A stretch of DNA of 59,909 nt from an uncultured Alteromonadaceae bacterium (lineage in GTDB: Bacteria > Pseudomonadota > Gammaproteobacteria > Enterobacterales > Alteromonadaceae), in contig CANMXU010000029.1 in NCBI GenBank assembly GCA_947501935.1, positions 1 to 59,909 on the forward strand, given 5' to 3'. The notes below the pieces were generated by a model. It was given only the letters and a program-made list of their open reading frames with translations, had not been told where the DNA came from and ran no database searches. Positions 1 to 8,060 of the stretch are shown one piece after another. A program made the translations under genes and the position numbers. The stretch's first letter is position 1. Every line of letters starts with the position of its first letter.

Positions 1-77
1 GTCGCAAGTCGCAAGTCGCAAGTCGCAAGTCGCAAGTCGCAAGTCGCAAGTCGCAAGTCGCAAGTCGCAAGTCGCAA
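1..77. repeat. Tandem array of the 7-mer GTCGCAA, 11 copies
   Basis: Eleven perfect head-to-tail copies of GTCGCAA fill the first 77 bases and may continue beyond the window edge. There are no spacers, so this is not a CRISPR. A 7-bp unit is not a multiple of three, and the array lies outside any recognised gene, downstream of nrdJb. Such an array could vary in copy number by slippage. No function is visible. Confidence 0.95.
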
Positions 78-167
78 AAGCTTAAATAGAGGTAATATCA
101 AGTCAAGTATTTTACGCACTTACTTGGCTTACAGCTTTTGCCTGCAACTGCTATCTTATAACTTCTA

Positions 168-241
168 CCTTGCAGCTATTTACTTACCGCTTTCTACTTT
201 CCCCTTGCAGCTATTTACTTACCGCTTTCCCCTTGCAGCTT
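168..241. repeat. 27-bp direct repeats built on CTTGCAGCT/TTACCGCTTT
   Basis: An exact 27-bp repeat occurs at 168-194 and 203-229, and a third copy is begun at 232-240. It is made of the words CTTGCAGCT and TTACCGCTTT, which recur around 8041-8058 beyond the fucP stop. It lies between the 7-mer array and the nrdJb stop, so it belongs to the 3' flank of the nrdJ operon. No terminator-like hairpin with a T run is obvious here. Confidence 0.85.
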
Positions 242-251
242 CTAGCTTCTT

Positions 252-947
252 TTAACCACATTTAGAATCGCCACAGTTAAGACAAGTCGCGCAACCGTCT
301 AATAAAACAACGGCCTTTTGATGGCACTTATTACAGCTTGAAGCAGTTGAAGGAAAAACGCTATTCTCGTTGCTACTATCTGCTTTTGCTTGCTCAGCTG
401 CCGCTTGTTTTTGTTGAGCTTTTTTTTGCTCAATATAGGCTTGCTGATGGGTGTCAATTTCACTTGCCGGCAACATATCTAAGGTTTTTAAATGCGTTTC
501 AATGATGTGGCCAATTTCAGCAACAACAGATGGCATGAAAATACCGGTACCTCGTTGGTAATAACCACCTTTGGGGTCGAATACCGCTTTTAATTCTTCA
601 ACAAGAAAAGTGCAGTCACCACCTTTTCTAAATACTGCTGAAATAACCCGTGTTAAGGCAACAATCCAAGAATAAAACTCCATGTTTTTCGAGTTAACAA
701 AAATTTCAAACGGACGACGAATTTCTTGCGCGCTACCTTGGTTTAATAAAATATCATTTATGGTGATATATAGCGCGTGGTCAGAAACCGGCGGCTTAAT
801 TTTATAAGTAGAACCTACTAACATTTCCGGACGTTTAGTTTTTTCATTTAAGTTCACCGACTCATCTACTGGCGGCGTTTGCGCTGCTGGTTGCTCTTCA
901 GGGCTTTGTACTTTAGCACCCGTGATATTCTGAGTAATTTCTATCAT
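252..947 (-). CDS. nrdJb: Class II ribonucleotide reductase, small split subunit NrdJb (TSCPD and Cys-rich tail)
   Basis: 231 aa. This is the separately encoded C-terminal part of an adenosylcobalamin-dependent ribonucleotide reductase, acting in the cytoplasm with NrdJa. Pseudomonas aeruginosa has the same NrdJa/NrdJb split. The middle of the protein (about residues 60-155) looks like the TSCPD-type domain found at the end of one-piece NrdJ. The last 27 residues carry six cysteines (205, 208, 219, 222, 225, 230). The first four fit a zinc ribbon. The final CGDSKC pair could be the swinging dithiol that re-reduces the catalytic subunit; this last point is inference. The gene starts 48 bp after the nrdJa stop and is almost certainly co-transcribed with it. 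Confidence 0.9.
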   Translation of the reverse strand: MIEITQNITGAKVQSPEEQPAAQTPPVDESVNLNEKTKRPEMLVGSTYKIKPPVSDHALYITINDILLNQGSAQEIRRPFEIFVNSKNMEFYSWIVALTRVISAVFRKGGDCTFLVEELKAVFDPKGGYYQRGTGIFMPSVVAEIGHIIETHLKTLDMLPASEIDTHQQAYIEQKKAQQKQAAAEQAKADSSNENSVFPSTASSCNKCHQKAVVLLDGCATCLNCGDSKCG

Positions 948-995
948 GTGTTTTCCTCAATTTGTTCGTTTACAATATGCTGCTACAAATGGCTG

Positions 996-3149
996 TTATA
1001 ATTTGCCGTAATAGCCTTCTTTTAACGCATCGTGTAAGTTGGCGGCGGTGTGTATTTCACCGTCATAATTAATTTCTTCATTACCTTTAACACTAAGCAC
1101 TGTGCCGTCGGCTAGGGTAAAGTCATAAGTCACATTGGCTAAGTCTTCTTCTTTAACCAAAACACCTTGATGCACTTCAGGATTAAATCTAAAAGTAGTA
1201 CAACCTTTTAAGCCTTTTTCATAAGCGTATAAATAAACATTCTTAAATTTTTCATATTCAAAATCAGTAGGAATATTAATGGTTTTGGAAATAGAAGAAT
1301 CAATCCAATATTGCGCTGCTGCTTGTACGTCAACATGCTCTTGCGGTGAAATAGCTTCACTGGCCGAGAAATAGTCAGGTAAGGCATTAGCTTCATCACC
1401 GTAAGGCTGTGCTTTTTCATTGACAAACGCGCGGTAAGCTAATAATTCGAAGCTTGAAACGGCAACTGATTCTTTTGATTTTTTACCTTCACGAATAATA
1501 TTGCGATGATATTCATGAGCAAAACTTGGCTCAATACCATTAGAAACATTATTACCTAAGCTCAACGCCAAAGTACCTGTTGGCGCAATTGAAGTATGAT
1601 GAGTAAAACGCGCGCCTACTTTAGCAAGCTCTGCAACCAGCTCAGGTGCTTCTTCAGCGATACGTTGCATATAACGGCTATATTTAGCATGCAAAAGTGA
1701 ACCTTTAACTTTATCACCAATTTTTATGCCGTCTTTCGCCATTTCAGGACGCTTAGTTAACATAGCCTCGGTAACAGTAAACTCTTGCGCTAAAATTGGC
1801 GCTGGACCTTTTTCTTTCGCTAAATCAAGTGCTGCTTGCCAACCAGTAATCGCTAATACTTTTGACACTTCTTCTGTAAATACGGTTGCTTCTGGACTGT
1901 TGTAGGCCATTTTCATCATGGTCATCGCAGAGCCTAAACCTAAATAGCCCATGCCATGACGACGTTTGTTTTGTATTTCTATGCGTTGCTCTTCAAGTGG
2001 TAAGCCATTAATTTCCACCACGTTATCAAGCATACGAGTAAATACATGCACCACTTCTTTAAACTTGTCCCAGTTGAATTTGGCTTGCTCAGTGAATGGG
2101 TTTTCAATAAATTTAACTAAGTTCACCGAGCCTAATAAACACGCGCCATGTGGTGGCAAAATTTGTTCGCCACAGGGATTACTAGCGCGAAGTTGCTCAC
2201 AGAACCAGTTATTGTTCATGTCATTTGCATGGTCAATTAATAAAAAACCAGGTTCAGCATAATCAAAAGTATTGGTCATGATCATGTCCCACAAACGCGA
2301 AGCTGCAATAGTGTTATATACTTTGCACGCAATTTTTCCTTGGGCGTTTACTAGATAGTCATGCTCTTTTACATAGGCAGCGTCAAAGTAATTTTCTTTA
2401 TAAATGACTTTGCTGGTATCGGTTAAATCAACTTGTTCAACAGTAATTTCTTTTTGGCTGATAGGGAAAAACAATGGCCACATTTTGTTGGCTTTCACCG
2501 CTTCCATAAACTCGTCGGTAATTAATAGCGACAAGTTAAATTGACGTAAACGCCCGTCTTCACGCTTAGCTAAAATAAAGTCTTTCACATCAGGGTGAGA
2601 TACGTCGAATACCCCCATTTGTGCGCCACGACGACCACCAGCTGAACTTACGGTGAAACACATTTTGTCAAAAATATCCATAAAGGATAATGGCCCAGAC
2701 GTATTTGCACCAGCGCCCGCAACATACGCACCGCTTGGTCTTAAAGTAGAAAATTCATAACCGATGCCACAGCCAGCTTTTAAGGTTAAGCCTGACTCAT
2801 GCACCCGCGATAAAATACCGGTCATAGAGTCACTGATAGTGCCAGATACGGTACAATTGATGGTTGAAGTGGCCGGTTTAAATTTTTCAGCGCCGGCGTT
2901 TGAAATAACACGCCCAGCAGGATATGCACCCGCTTCCATTGCCCATTTAAATTTTTGCTGCCATTTTTTCTTATCTTTTGGCTCTATTGCAGCAAGAGAT
3001 GCAGCAACACGTTCAAAGGTAGCGTCGATGCTATTTTCTTGAGCAATGCCGTGTTTGTCTTTTAAACGATATTTTTTATCCCAAATATCTAATGAGGCTG
3101 CTTGTAGCTCAATAGTATCGGTGTTGGTTAAATTTTTTTCTGCAAACAT
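996..3149 (-). CDS. nrdJa: Adenosylcobalamin-dependent ribonucleoside-diphosphate reductase, catalytic subunit NrdJa
   Basis: Makes deoxyribonucleotides using a cobalamin-derived thiyl radical, so it needs neither oxygen nor an iron cofactor. In the numbering of the longest frame (ATG at 3161), the active-site signature NPCGE gives N328, C330 and E332. The redox-active cysteines are expected at C103 (TINCTVSG) and C654 (GCTTFR). The domain that usually follows in one-piece NrdJ is missing because it is encoded by the next gene, nrdJb. I place the start at 3149 and not 3161, because a GGAG lies six bases before the 3149 ATG. Two NrdR-type boxes sit upstream at 3204-3250. About 717 aa, normal for this split form. 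Confidence 0.93.
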   Translation of the reverse strand: MFAEKNLTNTDTIELQAASLDIWDKKYRLKDKHGIAQENSIDATFERVAASLAAIEPKDKKKWQQKFKWAMEAGAYPAGRVISNAGAEKFKPATSTINCTVSGTISDSMTGILSRVHESGLTLKAGCGIGYEFSTLRPSGAYVAGAGANTSGPLSFMDIFDKMCFTVSSAGGRRGAQMGVFDVSHPDVKDFILAKREDGRLRQFNLSLLITDEFMEAVKANKMWPLFFPISQKEITVEQVDLTDTSKVIYKENYFDAAYVKEHDYLVNAQGKIACKVYNTIAASRLWDMIMTNTFDYAEPGFLLIDHANDMNNNWFCEQLRASNPCGEQILPPHGACLLGSVNLVKFIENPFTEQAKFNWDKFKEVVHVFTRMLDNVVEINGLPLEEQRIEIQNKRRHGMGYLGLGSAMTMMKMAYNSPEATVFTEEVSKVLAITGWQAALDLAKEKGPAPILAQEFTVTEAMLTKRPEMAKDGIKIGDKVKGSLLHAKYSRYMQRIAEEAPELVAELAKVGARFTHHTSIAPTGTLALSLGNNVSNGIEPSFAHEYHRNIIREGKKSKESVAVSSFELLAYRAFVNEKAQPYGDEANALPDYFSASEAISPQEHVDVQAAAQYWIDSSISKTINIPTDFEYEKFKNVYLYAYEKGLKGCTTFRFNPEVHQGVLVKEEDLANVTYDFTLADGTVLSVKGNEEINYDGEIHTAANLHDALKEGYYGKL

Positions 3150-3203
3150 GCATAACTCCATCTATCAATTATTTGGTCGCCATAATACGCCCTATTTCAA
3201 ATA

Positions 3204-3250
3204 ACACAATATATGGATAACAAAGAAAAACAAAACACAACATATGGTGA
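3204..3250 (-). promoter_or_regulatory. Tandem NrdR boxes upstream of nrdJa
   Basis: Two 16-bp sites, ACACAATATATGGATA (3204-3219) and ACACAACATATGGTGA (3235-3250), match the known NrdR box (about ACACWATATATWGTGT). Their starts are exactly 31 bp apart, about three helical turns, as is typical of paired NrdR sites. They lie 55-101 bp before the proposed nrdJa start. Repression by NrdR with ATP/dATP sensing is the family rule; nrdR itself is not in the window. The rest of the 3150-3482 gap holds no other recognised element, and no cobalamin riboswitch is visible. Confidence 0.85.
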
Positions 3251-3482
3251 TTTGACATATATCACACAACCGATAAAGTGAAATAATTTGTCGTTGGCGA
3301 TGTCTAATTAAATACACTCGAAAAATAGATTAACCGAAGTAAAAAGGCGAGATAATGGATAAAAGCTGCAATTATAAGACGAAAGGCAAGGAGATAAATG
3401 TCACAAAAAATAAGGAAAACGACAGCATTAAAATAATTTAAAAAAATACTGCCGCTTTAAAGCTGTTCACCAAGCGTATAAA

Positions 3483-4598
3483 TTATGGCAAATGTTCGCT
3501 GGCTAAATAATCATGCGATTGCATTTCTTGTAAGCGACTTAAGCAACGTTTAAATTCAAATACTAAACGCCCATCGCAATAAAGTTGCTCTAACGCGGTT
3601 TCAGCCGAAATAATAAGCTTAACGTTACGCTCATAGAACTCATCAACTAAGGCGATAAAGCGACGTGCTGCGTCATCACAGTCGCCATTCATTTGGCTAA
3701 CATTAGCAAGTAATACCGTATGATAGAGCTTGCTAATTTCCATATAGTCACCTTGGCTTCTCGCACTTTCACATAATACTGAGAATTCAAAATGCACCAC
3801 GCCGTCAGACACTTCAACGGTGGGTAATTGTCGGTTGTTTATTTCTATATCAGTATTTTTTAAGCCTGGCTCACATGAAAGCTGAGTAAAATACTGATGT
3901 AAGTTGTCTTGGGCTTTTTGATCAAGCGGAAAGTGATAAATTTCGGCTTGCTCTAAAGTACGTAAACGATAATCAACGCCGTTATCAACATTAACCACTT
4001 CGGTATGTTGATTAATTAACGTAATAGCAGGCAAGAAACGTGCACGCTGTAAACCATTGCGATAAAGCTCGTCAGGAATAATGTTTGAAGTAGCCACTAG
4101 CGTGACATTATGAGCAAAGAGCTCTTCAAATAATGTACCTAAAATCATCGCATCGGTAATATCTGAAACAAAAAATTCATCAAAACAAATAATACAGGTT
4201 TCATCAGCAAAACGTTTTGCAATAATTTTTAACGGATCCGACTGCCCCGTTAAGGTTTTTAGCTCCTGATGAACACGGTGCATAAAACGATGGAAATGCA
4301 CGCGCATTTTATTTTCAAATGGCAAGCAGTCATAAAAGGTATCAACTAAATAGGTTTTACCACGCCCTACGCCTCCCCAAAAATACAGACCTTTAACCGG
4401 TTGTGCTTCTTGTTTTTTTACCACTCTTTTCCAGCGATTAAGCACCTTTTTAAAGCCGGTTACGGGTAAAGGTTTGGTTCGCAAGTCTTCAAATAAACGC
4501 TGCAAGTGCTTTACGGCATTTTCTTGGGCAGCATCGTATTGAAAATCATCACGAGCCAAATCTTGGTTATACTTATCTAAAGGGGAAAGATTAATCAT
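3483..4598 (-). CDS. zapE: Cell division protein ZapE (AFG1-like ATPase)
   Basis: 371 aa P-loop ATPase of the AFG1/ZapE family. In E. coli it associates with the Z ring and is needed under low oxygen or elevated temperature. Walker A is GGVGRGKT (residues 75-82, K81) and Walker B is CIICFDEF (D140, E141). The N-terminal region with basic segments and the length are normal for the family. It is divergent from zapG at 4756. In E. coli and relatives the same neighbourhood (zapE, yhcB/zapG, degQ, degS) is conserved, which supports the assignment. Confidence 0.95.
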   Translation of the reverse strand: MINLSPLDKYNQDLARDDFQYDAAQENAVKHLQRLFEDLRTKPLPVTGFKKVLNRWKRVVKKQEAQPVKGLYFWGGVGRGKTYLVDTFYDCLPFENKMRVHFHRFMHRVHQELKTLTGQSDPLKIIAKRFADETCIICFDEFFVSDITDAMILGTLFEELFAHNVTLVATSNIIPDELYRNGLQRARFLPAITLINQHTEVVNVDNGVDYRLRTLEQAEIYHFPLDQKAQDNLHQYFTQLSCEPGLKNTDIEINNRQLPTVEVSDGVVHFEFSVLCESARSQGDYMEISKLYHTVLLANVSQMNGDCDDAARRFIALVDEFYERNVKLIISAETALEQLYCDGRLVFEFKRCLSRLQEMQSHDYLASEHLP

Positions 4599-4755
4599 TT
4601 ATTAACCATTTAAGTAAAAGGAGCTTGAAAAAAGTAAATTTGCAATCATATTCACTATATATGCAAAGGTAAGCGCGTTATATTATTCGTATCCAATTTA
4701 TTTGGATGGGTATTTTCACCAATTTTGTCCATGAATACAATGAAGGTAGTTCAGT

Positions 4756-5211
4756 ATGAATGTAGTAATAGGATTAATTATATTTTTGGGCGGCGCTATC
4801 GCCGGTTTTTTAGCCACCAAAATATTTGCATCATCAAGCAAAGAACAACAGCAATTAGCAGAGCAAGCCAATAGAAGCGAAGCTGCATTGCAACAATATA
4901 AACAAGATGTCGCCGAGCATTTAGAAAGCTCAGCAAATTTATTAGAGCAAATGAACAGTACTTGTCAAACCGCTATGGCACAAATGGCGCAAAGTACTAA
5001 GTTACTTCAACAAGCGACACCTGACGAAAACTCGGCCATGCCGTTTTTCTCAAAAGAAACTCAAGAGCAATTAGCACAAACCGTTGCGTTAAGACATCAG
5101 AAAAAAGAAAAACCGAGCGCGGGCACGGTAACAGAACCGCCTTTAGATTATTCAAGTAATCCAAGTGGTTTATTTAGTGATTCGAAACAATCTGTTACAA
5201 ACGCTGAATAG
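4756..5211 (+). CDS. zapG: YhcB/ZapG family membrane protein (DUF1043)
   Basis: 151 aa. One N-terminal membrane helix (about residues 4-24, Gly-rich) is followed by a long Gln/Glu-rich coiled coil (about 30-95) and a polar tail. This is the layout of YhcB/ZapG, an inner membrane protein linked to cell division and envelope biogenesis in enterobacteria. Its place between zapE and degQ matches the usual gammaproteobacterial order. The C-terminal tail is low complexity and less conserved. Confidence 0.88.
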   Translation: MNVVIGLIIFLGGAIAGFLATKIFASSSKEQQQLAEQANRSEAALQQYKQDVAEHLESSANLLEQMNSTCQTAMAQMAQSTKLLQQATPDENSAMPFFSKETQEQLAQTVALRHQKKEKPSAGTVTEPPLDYSSNPSGLFSDSKQSVTNAE

Positions 5212-5379
5212 TCTTAGCCGGAACTTTATTCCTATCGCTTAGTCTCTTAATAGTATCAAGTGAATATCTGTATTGGCTTTTATCGACCCTAGCAATTGCA
5301 ATAATTCACTTGGTATTAACCTCTTATTTTATATTTAAGGTTTGTATTTACGTTTTATATTTAAGGAACTATTTTAATT

Positions 5380-6735
5380 ATGAAAAAACTGACTGCTGTT
5401 ATAAGCGCTTCGCTACTTTCTAGTACTCTAATGTTGTCGAGCTTGCCGGCTCAAGCAAACTTACCTTTTTCAGTTGATGGACAGGCATTACCTAGTTTGG
5501 CGCCAATGCTCGATAAAGCTACTCCTGCGGTAGTTAGCATTTCAGTTAAAGGTACTCACGAAATTGAACAACGTGTACCTGATGTTTTCAGACACTTCTT
5601 TGGTAACCAGCGCCAGCGTGAACAAAAACAGGAACGACCTTTTCAGGGCTTAGGGTCTGGCGTTATTATTAATGCTGAAGAAGGCTATATTATTACCAAC
5701 AATCATGTCATCGACCAAGCCGATGAAATAATGATCACCTTAAAAGATGGCCGCCAGTTAAAAGCGAAAAAACTCGGCTCAGATGCTGGCTCTGACATCG
5801 CCTTATTACAAGTTGATGCTGATAACCTCACCGAAATTAAAATTGCTGACTCTGACGCCATACGTGTTGGCGACTTTGCAGTGGCCATTGGTAGCCCTTT
5901 TGGCTTAGGTCAAACCGTTACCTCAGGCATTGTTAGTGCTTTAGGCCGTAGTGGTTTGAACATTGAGAATTTTGAAGATTTCATTCAAACCGACGCAGCT
6001 ATAAACAGTGGTAACTCAGGCGGAGCCTTAGTAAATTTACGCGGTGAATTAATTGGTGTAAATACTGCCATTCTTGGGCCAGGCGGCGGCAATGTTGGTA
6101 TCGGCTTTGCTATTCCAAGTAATATGATGGAAAACTTAATTAATCAAATTATCGAATTTGGTGAAATTCGCCGTGGCGTTTTAGGTGTTTCTGGTAGAAG
6201 TGTTAATGGTGAAATTGCTAAAGCAATGGAACTCGACATTAACCAAGGTAGCTTTATTGAACAAGTAGTACCAGGCTCTGCCGCTGAAGAAGCAGGCATT
6301 AAAGCCGGCGATGTTATTACCAAAGTAAACGGTAAAGCGGTTAGGTCATTCAGTGAGTTACGTGGAAAAGTTGGCTCTATGGGCGCCGGTAAAACCGTTG
6401 AACTTACCGTGATCAGAAATGGTAAAGAAAAAGATTTCGACGTTACTTTGAAAAAATCGGAAATAGCCAATGTTGAAGCAGCGAGTATTCACCCAATGCT
6501 CGACGGTGCCGAATTAGAAAACAACGGCAAACCTAAAGCGATTAAAGTGAAGTCGGTTGAAGAAGGTAGCCCTGCCGAACTCGTTGGTTTAAAAGCAGGT
6601 GACTTAATTTCAGGTGTTAACCGTAAGCGAATTGAGTCAATTGCTGATTTACGTAAATTCTTAAAAGATAATAAAGGCGTTTTTGCCTTAAATGTTGTTC
6701 GTGGTAACAGCACCCTTTATTTGATGGTTCGTTAA
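5380..6735 (+). CDS. degQ: Periplasmic serine endoprotease DegQ (HtrA family)
   Basis: 451 aa. A signal peptide ends near residue 26 (AQA). The trypsin-like domain has the triad H109 (TNNHVID), D139 (SDIALL) and S213 (GNSGGAL). Two PDZ domains follow at about 258-345 and 385-445. DegP/DegQ proteins form periplasmic cages that refold or degrade damaged envelope proteins. The loop LA after residue 60 is short (about FRHFFGNQRQ), which favours DegQ over DegP, as does the adjacent degS. A strong terminator follows at 6774-6805, so degS is probably mostly transcribed separately. Confidence 0.93.
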   Translation: MKKLTAVISASLLSSTLMLSSLPAQANLPFSVDGQALPSLAPMLDKATPAVVSISVKGTHEIEQRVPDVFRHFFGNQRQREQKQERPFQGLGSGVIINAEEGYIITNNHVIDQADEIMITLKDGRQLKAKKLGSDAGSDIALLQVDADNLTEIKIADSDAIRVGDFAVAIGSPFGLGQTVTSGIVSALGRSGLNIENFEDFIQTDAAINSGNSGGALVNLRGELIGVNTAILGPGGGNVGIGFAIPSNMMENLINQIIEFGEIRRGVLGVSGRSVNGEIAKAMELDINQGSFIEQVVPGSAAEEAGIKAGDVITKVNGKAVRSFSELRGKVGSMGAGKTVELTVIRNGKEKDFDVTLKKSEIANVEAASIHPMLDGAELENNGKPKAIKVKSVEEGSPAELVGLKAGDLISGVNRKRIESIADLRKFLKDNKGVFALNVVRGNSTLYLMVR

Positions 6736-6773
6736 TTTTTCAGCTTTATACTTAGCTTTAGCTAACTTACTAT

Positions 6774-6805
6774 AATATGGCTCTTTTTAGAGCCATATTT
6801 TTTTA
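6774..6805 (+). terminator. Rho-independent terminator after degQ
   Basis: A 10-bp perfect stem (6775-6784 with 6789-6798) with a TTTT loop is followed by a run of T. Confidence 0.9.
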
Positions 6806-6877
6806 TTTCAGCGAAAAACATTGATAGTTGTGGTACGCTTAAAGGCACGCACAATAATACTTCCTCTTTAATAAATA

Positions 6878-7948
6878 ATGACTGTGAAAATACTCTCTTT
6901 TTTAAAATATATTTTTCATGCCGCCAGCTACGGCGTTATGTTTGCAGTGGTATTACTATTATTAGTGCCTGACTTAAGCATCAGCAATACCAGCCTTAAT
7001 GACCTTTTTAATACGACTAAACCAAAGCAGCAGCCGTTGTCATACGCACGAGCAGTTGCTAATGCAGGTCCGGCGGTTGTTAATATCTATTCAAGTGAAA
7101 TACAAAGAAATCCAAGATATGGCCGTAATGAGCGAAAGCTACAACAGTTAGGCTCAGGCGTTATTATGCATAGTGGTGGTTATATTTTAACTAACCTTCA
7201 TGTGGTGCAAGATGCCGATTTAATCGAAGTACTATTGCAAAGCGGCCGCAGCTTTCCTGCCGAGTTAATTGGTTTTGATAAATTTACCGACTTAGCGGTA
7301 CTAAAAGTTAACGCGACTAACTTACCTATTATTCCACAAAATCCTACTCAAAAATCTTTAGTAGGCGATATTGTTTTAGCGATAGGAAACCCGCTTAATT
7401 TAGGCCAAACCGTGACCCAGGGCATTATTAGTGCTACTGGTAGAAATGGCCTTAGCAATACGAGTCATTTAGAATTTTTACAAATGGATGCGGCAATAAA
7501 TGAAGGTAATTCAGGCGGAGCTTTAGTTAATACAAATGGCGAGTTAGTGGGTATTAACTCTCGTAAATATACTCAAAGTAATCCGCAAATGGATATACAG
7601 GGTATTTTCTTCTCAGTACCTTACCAGCTTGCCTATAAAATTATGCAAAAGATCATTGAAAATGGTCGCGTGGTGCGTGGTTGGCTAGGTATTTCAACAC
7701 GTACTTACCTTGACCGCAGCAAAGGCATTATCATTGATGGAGTCGACCCGATAAGCCCAGCGGCTAAGGCAGGGTTAAGAAAAGGTGACATTATTTTTCA
7801 AATTGAAGACATTGCTATTAATGGCATGACGCAGGCTTTAGATATTATTGCGGAAACTGAACCTAATACGGTATTGAACTTTAAAATATATCGCCAAAAT
7901 CAGCCGCTCGATATCCCGGTAACCATTGAAGAAGCCATTGCGCCTTAA
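6878..7948 (+). CDS. degS: Site-1 protease DegS, sigma-E pathway sensor
   Basis: 356 aa. A single N-terminal membrane anchor (about residues 12-32) replaces the cleaved signal seen in DegQ. The triad is H108 (TNLHVVQ), D138 and S212 (EGNSGGAL). One PDZ domain lies at about 260-350. DegS senses misfolded outer membrane porins through the PDZ domain and cuts the anti-sigma factor RseA, releasing sigma-E. It lies 142 bp after degQ, the usual gammaproteobacterial tandem. Length and single PDZ domain are typical. Confidence 0.94.
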   Translation: MTVKILSFLKYIFHAASYGVMFAVVLLLLVPDLSISNTSLNDLFNTTKPKQQPLSYARAVANAGPAVVNIYSSEIQRNPRYGRNERKLQQLGSGVIMHSGGYILTNLHVVQDADLIEVLLQSGRSFPAELIGFDKFTDLAVLKVNATNLPIIPQNPTQKSLVGDIVLAIGNPLNLGQTVTQGIISATGRNGLSNTSHLEFLQMDAAINEGNSGGALVNTNGELVGINSRKYTQSNPQMDIQGIFFSVPYQLAYKIMQKIIENGRVVRGWLGISTRTYLDRSKGIIIDGVDPISPAAKAGLRKGDIIFQIEDIAINGMTQALDIIAETEPNTVLNFKIYRQNQPLDIPVTIEEAIAP

Positions 7949-7990
7949 TTAAGTTGTTATAAAGGGTCAGAAAGGCCGAAGTTAATCACT

Positions 7991-8025
7991 AAAAAGCCCG
8001 CTGAAAATTATTCAGCGGGCTTTTT
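7991..8025. terminator. Bidirectional terminator between degS and the fuc-type operon
   Basis: A 15-bp perfect stem (7991-8005 with 8011-8025), GC-rich in the middle and with A/T runs at both ends, serves both convergent transcripts. Confidence 0.9.
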
Positions 8026-8060
8026 ATTTTACTTTTTATACTTGCAGCTTACCGCTACTT

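Noticed and set aside
1..77. Possible CRISPR array
   Set aside because: The 7-bp units are directly adjacent without spacers, and no cas gene is present.
3150..3482. Cobalamin riboswitch before the B12-dependent reductase
   Set aside because: No B12-box-like conserved core or matching stems could be found; the NrdR boxes explain control better.
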